From NCBI GenBank assembly GCA_964504335.1, contig CAZDET010000025.1, positions 1 through 64,000 on the forward strand: 64,000 nucleotides of DNA. The letters are read 5' to 3'. The notes below the pieces were generated by a model, which saw only the letters and a list, made by a program, of their open reading frames with translations, did not search any database and was not told where the DNA came from. The number at the start of each line of letters is the position of its first letter. Positions within the stretch are counted from its first letter, which is position 1. The stretch is from CAZDET01 sp964504335. GTDB lineage: Bacteria > Bacteroidota > Bacteroidia > Chitinophagales > Saprospiraceae. Of the stretch, positions 34,768-40,813 are shown piece by piece. The translations under genes were made by a program, and so were the position numbers.

Positions 34768-35577
34768 TCATCTCAGCCCCATAGGCCGCACCAGCCACTG
34801 CAAGCACGTCCACATAAATCCATCAACCGCGGCATCTGCTTCGGCGGTGCCGAGATCCTGAATCGACGTCAGGGGCAGGATGGCCCCCATCAGGCGCTCG
34901 GAGAGTTCCCAGCGGCCGTAGGCTAAATCGGGCAGATCGATGTAGGGTACGTTATCGTGGCCCTCATAGCCCCGAAGGTAATAGTACGGGCAACCGACGG
35001 CCTCGTCTTCCATCGCCAGGCCGAATCCCAGGCTGCGTTTGCCCAACGGCACGAAAATACCCGTGTCGAAGTGGTGGGGCCAGATGCGGACGTCGCCTTC
35101 GGCTTGCAGGGCATCCAACAGCTTTTGACTGGCGCAATTTGCCTGGGCGCGCCAACGCCTCCAGGCGGTGAGGTGGGGAGGTGGTAAGGTGGTGAGCGCT
35201 TTTTGACTCCAGCCGTAGTCTGGTATATCAAAGTGCAGCGGGTCCCGAAATCGAGCGGGGTTCAGGCCTATCTGCACAAGTTTTTCTTCCAGTTCCTCCT
35301 CTATTTGAGCAACCGTTTTTCCGGAAATGGGGATGGTTTGAAGCACTTTGTGGACGGGCGTGATCCACTCGAATGTCCAGTCATTCAGATTGATGGAGAG
35401 GAGCATCCGTTCCGTGCCCACGTCGATCCAGCGGCCCATGATTCGATTTCCGAGGGGATCGAAAAACAAACTGGTATGGGAGTCATCCTCCTTTTTCGGT
35501 ACGTAGGTGCGGCTGGCTTTGGCAAGCGTCTGGCAGAGTAGATGCAGGCAGCGATCTGCGGTCGAATAATCGTTCAT
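34768..35577 (-). CDS. conserved-looking hypothetical protein, 269 residues
   Basis: The product is a soluble protein with no signal peptide or membrane segment. A helical start (DYSTADRCLHLLCQTLAKA) is followed by a beta-rich region and a C-terminal half with a striking acidic/aromatic stretch: VRIWPHHFDTGIFVP, GFGLAMEDEAVGCPYYYL and GYEGHDNVPYIDLPD. The His and Asp residues of WPHHFDTG could bind metal, but I do not recognise an enzyme family with confidence. It lies 11 bp downstream of the NAD(P)HX epimerase gene on the same strand, so the two are probably co-transcribed. Codon use looks like that of its neighbours. Confidence 0.68.
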   Translation of the reverse strand: MNDYSTADRCLHLLCQTLAKASRTYVPKKEDDSHTSLFFDPLGNRIMGRWIDVGTERMLLSINLNDWTFEWITPVHKVLQTIPISGKTVAQIEEELEEKLVQIGLNPARFRDPLHFDIPDYGWSQKALTTLPPPHLTAWRRWRAQANCASQKLLDALQAEGDVRIWPHHFDTGIFVPLGKRSLGFGLAMEDEAVGCPYYYLRGYEGHDNVPYIDLPDLAYGRWELSERLMGAILPLTSIQDLGTAEADAAVDGFMWTCLQWLVRPMGLR

Positions 35578-35588
35578 GAATATTTGAT

Positions 35589-36338
35589 TTACAGGCGCAC
35601 AATATCCGATTCCCGAAAGATCGGCCCCACCTCAATATTCAAGCTGGGTTGTTGGTAAAGCCCCGGCGGCACGCTGATATCGGCCAGATAGAGCGCCCCG
35701 CGCAAAGGCAGCACCTGCTCATTAAATAGTCCCTCCTTGGGTAAGGCCAGCGTGAGGGTGGCGGCAGCCCGAATGGCCGGCTCGTAGATCGTACCGGTGG
35801 TCAGATCGATACCGGAGGGAGTATCGAGTGCCAGCGTGGGGGCATCCTGCTCATTCGCCCATTCGATCATGGTTTTGGCGGTGCCGAAGGGATTGCCGGA
35901 AAGGCTGTAACCAATGACGCCGTCGATGATGAGTCCGATACTTTTGAGTTTGCTAAGATCTTCCACGGTGCCGATGGAGACGCCCATGCGGTCCAGAATA
36001 TCCAGTTGATGTTGGGGAATCGGCGTCATTTTAGAGCGATCCGTCAGGATGACGGCGACGGAATACCCCCAACTCGCCAAACGCCGGGCACATACCAGGG
36101 CTCCTCCCCCATTTCCGCCGGTACCAGCCAAAACGACAATGAGTTGGTTCGCGGCCGGCCAGTGCAAAAATTGACTTTTTGCGACCATCGCCAGGCCCCG
36201 ACCGGCATTTTCCATCATCTGGATCAATTCGATATGGTATTCCTCGATCATCAGGCGATCTACTTCGATCATCTGCTCGGTCGTCAGATGCGGAACTGCC
36301 AGGTTTGGCGTAGGAATGGGATAGGTTTGAACCGACAT
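35589..36338 (-). CDS. NAD(P)H-hydrate epimerase (YjeF N-terminal domain)
   Basis: The 249-residue protein is a stand-alone YjeF_N domain: MMENAGRGLA near residue 43, the Rossmann glycine loop VLAGTGGNGGGALVCARRL near residue 65, DGVIGYSLSGNPFG and the substrate-binding ALDTPSGIDLTTG. This enzyme epimerises damaged R-NAD(P)HX to the S form, which a separate ADP-dependent dehydratase repairs; the dehydratase domain normally fused in bacterial NnrD/YjeF proteins is missing here. ATG at 36338 was chosen over an in-frame TTG at 36371. The downstream 269-residue gene of unknown function may share its transcript. Confidence 0.87.
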   Translation of the reverse strand: MSVQTYPIPTPNLAVPHLTTEQMIEVDRLMIEEYHIELIQMMENAGRGLAMVAKSQFLHWPAANQLIVVLAGTGGNGGGALVCARRLASWGYSVAVILTDRSKMTPIPQHQLDILDRMGVSIGTVEDLSKLKSIGLIIDGVIGYSLSGNPFGTAKTMIEWANEQDAPTLALDTPSGIDLTTGTIYEPAIRAAATLTLALPKEGLFNEQVLPLRGALYLADISVPPGLYQQPSLNIEVGPIFRESDIVRL

Positions 36339-36522
36339 ATGATTGGTTTTGTGCGTTGTTTTCGACTGCAAGATTACGGTATTCGGTCCCCCTTCGTTGT
36401 TACGTGGGTAACGAATCCTTGGTAAAGTGGCTAAACTGCTAAGGGCAAACCCAGGAGTTTCTCAGTGCGGTTGTATTGCGCGCAATTTGCCGGGGAAGAT
36501 GGGTATAGCTTTGCCGTTTGAA

Positions 36523-37344
36523 TCATCCATTGGTGGTGAAACCGGGATACAAAGTCATCCCACCATCTACGAAGATGGTCGTTCCGTGGATGTAGTCCGA
36601 CTCGTCCGTCGCCAGCCAAACGGCCACGGCTCCGACATCGGAGGGCTGGCCGATGCGCTTGTAGGGGATCAGCAGATTGAGCTTATCCAGGGCTTCCTGG
36701 GTCTCCCAGGCGTCGCGGTTGATGGGCGTCTGGATCGCTCCGGGGGCGATACTATTAACCCGGATTTTCCGAGGGCCAAGTTCCTGGGCCATCGATTTCA
36801 TCATCAGCATGACGCCCCCCTTCGAGGCGGCGTAGTTGACGTGCCCCGCCCAGGGAATGATTTCGTGCACCGAACTCATACAGATGATCTTTCCCAATGC
36901 CACCGAGACTTCCGGCCGCAGGCCGCGGCGCATGAACTCGCGTACTGCTTCGCGTGCGCACAGAAATTGCCCCGTAAGATTGACATCCAATACGAATTGC
37001 CACTCCTTGAGTTCCATCTCGTGAAAGGGCGCATCGCGCTGCAATCCCGCATTGTTCACCAAAACATCTACCGTACCGAAGTGATCACGGGCCGCCTGAA
37101 ACATGGCCTGCACCTGATCTTCCTTACTTACGTCCGCTTTGAAGGCAATGGCCTTAGCCGCCGTATCATTGGTCTCAATTTCATGTGCCACCTCCTCGGC
37201 GGCTTCCGGATTGGCAACGTAGTTGACCACCACATTGGCGCAGTCGCGCCCCATGGCGAGGGCTACATCTTTTCCGATACCCGAATTCGCTCCGGTCACG
37301 ATACAGGTTTGATTTAGTAGGCGATGGTTTGGTTTTTGATACAT
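36523..37344 (-). CDS. SDR-family oxidoreductase, glucose 1-dehydrogenase-like
   Basis: This 273-residue classical short-chain dehydrogenase shows the cofactor motif TGANSGIG (about residues 18-25), NNAG, the catalytic serine in IICMSSVHE and the YAASK active site (Tyr and Lys). The C-terminal FVDGGMTLYPGF closely resembles glucose 1-dehydrogenases, which oxidise beta-D-glucose to gluconolactone with NAD(P)+. Substrate assignment stays tentative. ATG at 37344 is the start; the frame is open further upstream, but that extension translates a heptamer repeat and a palindromic element and is not part of the protein. The GMC oxidoreductase gene lies upstream on the same strand, suggesting a shared sugar or polyol oxidation pathway. 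Confidence 0.88.
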   Translation of the reverse strand: MYQKPNHRLLNQTCIVTGANSGIGKDVALAMGRDCANVVVNYVANPEAAEEVAHEIETNDTAAKAIAFKADVSKEDQVQAMFQAARDHFGTVDVLVNNAGLQRDAPFHEMELKEWQFVLDVNLTGQFLCAREAVREFMRRGLRPEVSVALGKIICMSSVHEIIPWAGHVNYAASKGGVMLMMKSMAQELGPRKIRVNSIAPGAIQTPINRDAWETQEALDKLNLLIPYKRIGQPSDVGAVAVWLATDESDYIHGTTIFVDGGMTLYPGFTTNG

Positions 37345-37350
37345 AAATTG

Positions 37351-37382
37351 AAGTGTGAAGTGTGAAGTGTGAAGTGTGAAGT
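37351..37382. repeat. heptamer tandem repeat in the SDR leader
   Basis: AAGTGTG is repeated four times without change, followed by a partial AAGT, ending 6 bp before the SDR start codon (the start is on the minus strand at 37344). The repeat occupies the ribosome-binding region, so changes in copy number could alter translation. Confidence 0.85.
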
Positions 37383-37415
37383 CCAAATACACTTTAAGCG
37401 TTAGAATTGAGCCTT

Positions 37416-37509
37416 CTTTGACAATTTTTGTGGTCGACACAAAACCGACGGCCGAAAAGGATTGAAGGCAGAGGATTTGTGTCGATATAACCACGAAAAT
37501 TGTCAGAGA
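37416..37509. repeat. palindromic MITE-like element between GMC and SDR genes
   Basis: Imperfect inverted arms (TGACAATTTT, GTGGT and CGACACAAA on the left; their complements on the right) make a roughly 90-base hairpin. Its right arm (37459-37509) is identical to window positions 1-51. GAATTGAG occurs at 37404-37411 and 37513-37520, which could be an 8-bp target duplication. The right end supplies the stop codon of the GMC gene. Confidence 0.75.
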
Positions 37510-39041
37510 TCCGAATTGAGTAGGTGCTCGCCTACTCGCAAGGCATTGGCAATGACCGTCAGAGACGGGTTGACCGCGCCTGCCGAAGGGAAAAAGCTGG
37601 TATCTACTACGTAGAGGTTATCCAAATCGTGGGCTTTACAATTGAGATCCAAAACGGAGGAGGCCGGGTCCGATCCGAATACACACGTGCCGTTTTGGTG
37701 GGATACTCCCGATATGCCCAATTTGTAGCCTGGGTAAGCATTTTCCTTGTGGCAGGCATTCTTGCAGCCCAAACCGTCCATCATACCGATCAGCTTGTGT
37801 TTTAGCCGTTCGTAGGCTTCGAGGTTGTTGGGGGTGTAGCTGGTCCTGATCGATCCGTCTTCCCGAATGCTTACCCGATTATCGGGGCGGGGCAGGTCTT
37901 CGGAAGTGAGAAAGAAATCGATGGAATGGGTGGCTACCTCATTGAGATCGGCACCGGGGAGAATGTCTTCGATTTCGGATTGCAGGGTGTCCGGATCCGT
38001 TTTTCCCATCATCTGAATCGCCCCAAGAGGATATTCCGAATCGTCGGCTCCGTGGTAAAAATCGGTGATCATTAATGACTTCTGGAATACGGAAGGGTTG
38101 GGCGTATTCGAAATGGCCACTACGGTGCCGTTGTTGTGGATCATGTAATTCCGCCCCACCTGATCCGAGCTGTTGGCCAATCCGTTGGGATGGCGTTCGT
38201 TCGCCGATTTGAGCAATAATGCAGCGGAATTGACGGCTCCACAGGAAACAATTACCGTGTGGCCTTGGTACCGAACCGCTTCATTACCTTGCATGGCTAC
38301 CACCTCTGTGACCCGACGGCCGGTATCGTCGGTGAGCAGCTGATCCACTTTTGCCCCTGTTTGGAGGGTTACGTTGGGATATTTCAGGGCCTCGTTTACC
38401 GCAATAACGTGGGCATCGGCTTTGGCTTCAGTGATATCCGGGTATCCATCGAAGAGACTCAAATTAACTGCACTGCCAGGCTTGCCGGCATCTTGGGGTA
38501 GCCGCACCGCAATGGCCAGGGGAGCCGGCCGGTAGCCGAGTGCCTGAAAATCGTCGAACAGCTGTTTCATCCGGGGTTCAAAGGGCAGATGCTCAAAGGG
38601 GTAGGGCTTGGAGCGCGGCGGCTCACACGGATCGAAGCCCGTAGCTCCGTGGACGCTGTAGAGGTATTCGGCCTCCGTGTAATACGGTTCAAAATCGTCG
38701 TAAGACAACGGCCACGCGGGAGAGATGCCGTCGAAATGCTGAACGGCCTCGAAATCGGATTGACGCAGCCGCAAGAGGGCACCGCCGTACATCTTCGTAT
38801 TCCCTCCAACCCAGTAGTGGGTAAACGGCTCGAATGGCTGGTCCTGGCCGTCGTACCACTTTTCCGTCGTTCGGTAGCGGCCTTCGGTGAATACTGCTCT
38901 GGGATCCCAATTCTCCCGTTCCTTGGGGAGAAATTCCCCGCGTTCGAGGATCAGAATACGCTTGCCGGATGGGGCGAGCTTGTAAGCCATCGTGCCTCCC
39001 CCTGCACCCGTTCCGATAATAATAAAGTCATACATTTCCAT
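37503..39041 (-). CDS. GMC-family FAD-dependent oxidoreductase
   Basis: This 512-residue flavoprotein opens with the FAD motif FIIIGTGAGGGTMAYKLA and contains GGNTKMYGGALLRLRQSDF, typical of the glucose-methanol-choline family. The C-terminal catalytic region has GVSHQNGTCVFG (His) and AVNPSLTVIANALR (Asn), the pair that oxidises the substrate hydroxyl. Relatives oxidise sugars, choline or cholesterol-like alcohols. No twin-arginine or other leader is seen, so it is probably cytoplasmic or exported by another subunit. Its last two residues and stop codon lie in the palindromic element at 37416-37509, so the C-terminus may have been shortened or altered by insertion. The SDR gene lies downstream on the same strand. 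Confidence 0.88.
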   Translation of the reverse strand: MEMYDFIIIGTGAGGGTMAYKLAPSGKRILILERGEFLPKERENWDPRAVFTEGRYRTTEKWYDGQDQPFEPFTHYWVGGNTKMYGGALLRLRQSDFEAVQHFDGISPAWPLSYDDFEPYYTEAEYLYSVHGATGFDPCEPPRSKPYPFEHLPFEPRMKQLFDDFQALGYRPAPLAIAVRLPQDAGKPGSAVNLSLFDGYPDITEAKADAHVIAVNEALKYPNVTLQTGAKVDQLLTDDTGRRVTEVVAMQGNEAVRYQGHTVIVSCGAVNSAALLLKSANERHPNGLANSSDQVGRNYMIHNNGTVVAISNTPNPSVFQKSLMITDFYHGADDSEYPLGAIQMMGKTDPDTLQSEIEDILPGADLNEVATHSIDFFLTSEDLPRPDNRVSIREDGSIRTSYTPNNLEAYERLKHKLIGMMDGLGCKNACHKENAYPGYKLGISGVSHQNGTCVFGSDPASSVLDLNCKAHDLDNLYVVDTSFFPSAGAVNPSLTVIANALRVGEHLLNSDL

Positions 39042-39152
39042 GCAGTTGGCTCGTTGCGTTTATTTTGGCCCTGGGCCGAATGTTTACAATCGCCAAAATA
39101 TACTTTTTCACCAACTGGCCTACTGCAAAAAAACACCCTCGACCTTATCTAC

Positions 39153-39171
39153 ACCTGTTTTGTTAACAGGT
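39153..39171. promoter_or_regulatory. inverted repeat upstream of the rhodanese-Crp operon
   Basis: ACCTGTT (39153-39159) and AACAGGT (39165-39171) form a perfect 7-bp inverted repeat with a TTGTT spacer, 48 bp before the rhodanese start. It differs from the GTGA-N6-TCAC sites. It could be an operator for this regulator operon; no clear -7 box follows at the usual distance. Confidence 0.4.
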
Positions 39172-39218
39172 TATCTATACGAACGATTACACCTCCTCAA
39201 TCATTCAACTACACGCAA

Positions 39219-39530
39219 ATGATCAAATTACTTAAGCGGTTATTCGGCCCCAGCCAACCACCGCTGGATCTGACCACACTCGACCGTCCCTACATCATCG
39301 ACGTGCGGAATCCCGACGAATTTGAGCGTGGCCATATTCCCGGCAGTGTGAACATTCCCCTTCCGGAGATCGGCTCGGCCGTTCCCAAACTCCAACAGTC
39401 GGGCCGTCCGATCGTAGCGGTTTGTGCCTCCGGCAATCGCAGCGGAATGGCCACCAAACGGCTGGCGGCCGCCGATGTAGAAGTGTATAACGGTGGAAGC
39501 TGGCGCCGACTGGCTCGCCAATTTAAATAG
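39219..39530 (+). CDS. single-domain rhodanese (sulfurtransferase)
   Basis: This 103-residue protein is a compact rhodanese domain: YIIDVRNPDEFERGHIPGSVNIPL followed by the active-site loop VCASGNRSGMA with the catalytic cysteine. It transfers sulfane sulfur as a cysteine persulfide. An N-terminal MIKLLKRLFG helix could associate with the membrane, as in some rhodanese domains next to DUF2892 proteins. Its stop is directly followed by the ATG of the Crp/Fnr gene, so the two are coupled, and the DUF2892 gene lies just beyond. It may act as sulfur donor or sensor for the regulator, which is an inference from gene order. Confidence 0.9.
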   Translation: MIKLLKRLFGPSQPPLDLTTLDRPYIIDVRNPDEFERGHIPGSVNIPLPEIGSAVPKLQQSGRPIVAVCASGNRSGMATKRLAAADVEVYNGGSWRRLARQFK

Positions 39531-40181
39531 ATGCGCCATATGAATAGCAACGAGGAGCACCCCCTGCGACTCTTCCCCGAACTGCGCAAACACGCCGACC
39601 TGGAGGAAGCCATCCTGACCCGCTGCGAAATCCACTCGTTTCCGGAGTCGGCAGTGCTGCTGCAGGAAGGGGGCTTTGTCAAATTTGTCCCCCTGGTGCT
39701 GGAAGGCATTATCAAGGTCTACGCCGAAGACGAACAAGGCAACGAAATCCTCCTGTACTACATCAGTCCCGGAGAAAGCTGCATCATGTCGGCTACCTAC
39801 TGCCTGCGCAACGAAAAAAGCAAAATTAAAGCCGTGGTGGAAGAGCCGGCACGCGTTCTGCTGGTACCCGCCTCCCTCGCCGGTGATTTCAACCGCCGGC
39901 ACGTGGGTTGGAACGAATTCTTTTACGGGCTTTTTCAGAACAAGTACAACGACCTAATCCACATTATCAGCCTCATCACTTCCAGTACCAAGGATAACCG
40001 CCTGATCGACTATCTACATAAAAAGGCGGAGATAAAAAGTAGTAAGACCCTGAATATCACGCACCAGGAAATCGCCGACGACCTCGGGGCCACCCGGGAA
40101 GTCATCTCCCGACTCCTTAAAAAGCTGGAAAACGAAGGGTTAATTCGGCTCGAACGACGAAAAATTATCCTAACAAAATAG
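39531..40181 (+). CDS. Crp/Fnr-family transcriptional regulator (rhodanese locus)
   Basis: This 216-residue protein has the same length and layout as the regulator at 12647-13297: N-terminal beta roll with LEGIIKVYAEDEQGNEILLYYISPGESC, dimerisation helix, and winged helix with IADDLGATREVISRLLKKLE. The recognition helix keeps Arg-Glu-x-x-x-Arg, which predicts GTGA-type half-sites. Cysteines lie at ESCIM and TYCLRN in the sensing domain, at positions similar to those of the other regulator. The start ATG touches the rhodanese stop; ATG at 39540 is a close alternative. It may control the DUF2892 promoter 7 bp downstream and perhaps the sulfur island promoters; which regulator binds which site is open. 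Confidence 0.92.
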   Translation: MRHMNSNEEHPLRLFPELRKHADLEEAILTRCEIHSFPESAVLLQEGGFVKFVPLVLEGIIKVYAEDEQGNEILLYYISPGESCIMSATYCLRNEKSKIKAVVEEPARVLLVPASLAGDFNRRHVGWNEFFYGLFQNKYNDLIHIISLITSSTKDNRLIDYLHKKAEIKSSKTLNITHQEIADDLGATREVISRLLKKLENEGLIRLERRKIILTK

Positions 40182-40187
40182 TTGGAT

Positions 40188-40231
40188 GTAACAATTGTCA
40201 CAAGAATTGCACGTCGAAGGGTCTACTTTTG
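40188..40231 (+). promoter_or_regulatory. Crp/Fnr-type operator and -7 box before the DUF2892 gene
   Basis: TGTAA-CAATTG-TCACA (core 40188-40201) lies 7 bp after the Crp/Fnr stop codon. A perfect -7 box, TACTTTTG, starts at 40224, once more 29.5 bp from the palindrome centre. Start codon follows at 40281. The half-site GTAA differs from GTGA by one base. Confidence 0.7.
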
Positions 40232-40280
40232 ACGTGTATTCGGAGTCATCCGGGTGCCTATAAACAAACAACTTGATAGT

Positions 40281-40484
40281 ATGAAACCAAATATGTCAAC
40301 TGCCGACCGGGGCATCCGCATCTTGCTTGCGGCGCTGTTTGCCACTCTTTATTTCACCGGGGTGATCCCCGGCACGCTCGGCCTGATCCTGACTATCGTC
40401 GGAGGTGTGTTTTTGCTCACGAGCTTTGTGAATTTCTGCCCCCTTTACGCCGCATTAGGTATCCGTACGGGCCGGGCGAAGTAG
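40281..40484 (+). CDS. DUF2892 (YgaP-like) small membrane protein
   Basis: This 67-residue protein matches the DUF2892 transmembrane domain: an N-terminal MSTADRGIRIL segment, two membrane helices, and the FCPLYAALGI motif with its cysteine. The domain is the membrane part of the YgaP rhodanese in Escherichia coli; here the rhodanese is encoded by a separate gene two positions upstream. The split version suggests that the two proteins work together in sulfur transfer at the inner membrane. ATG at 40281 was chosen over an in-frame GTG at 40254. It has its own Crp-like promoter. Confidence 0.88.
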   Translation: MKPNMSTADRGIRILLAALFATLYFTGVIPGTLGLILTIVGGVFLLTSFVNFCPLYAALGIRTGRAK

Positions 40485-40813
40485 GTATTGTTTCAATTCT
40501 ATTCCATAATGTTGGTGATTTTAGCATTGAGCCATTGGTGGGCGTAAGCCGATCAATGGCTTTTGTGTATTGGCAAAACCACCCCCGCAAAACCAAAACG
40601 TAGTTCATAAGAATAAGTAATGATGTTCATCAACAGGATTTATTGGCGATACTTCTGAAAAAGTTTCTCCTACCTGCAGCCAGGTCTTATTTTACGGAAA
40701 ATGCTAAAAGAATCCCTCAAAAAGGGAGGGGCGCCGGCCAGCCGGCAATGCATAACGTCTTTGCGGATGGGTGAATTTTTTTGCCTAATCGCATAACCAA
40801 TAACCACCAATTG
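40485..40813 (+). other. intergenic region before ppc
   Basis: These 329 bases contain no convincing gene. A GCCGGC-CA-GCCGGC repeat near 40733-40746 and an A/T-rich stretch before the start are the only features noticed. No clear terminator for DUF2892 and no exact TAnnTTTG box was identified for ppc. Confidence 0.5.

Noticed and set aside
37345..37494. N-terminal extension of the SDR frame
   Set aside because: It would translate the AAGTGTG repeats and the palindromic element; the family N-terminus starts at the ATG at 37344.
38589..39218. Long N-terminal extension of the rhodanese frame
   Set aside because: It lies antisense to the GMC oxidoreductase gene; the rhodanese domain begins at ATG 39219.
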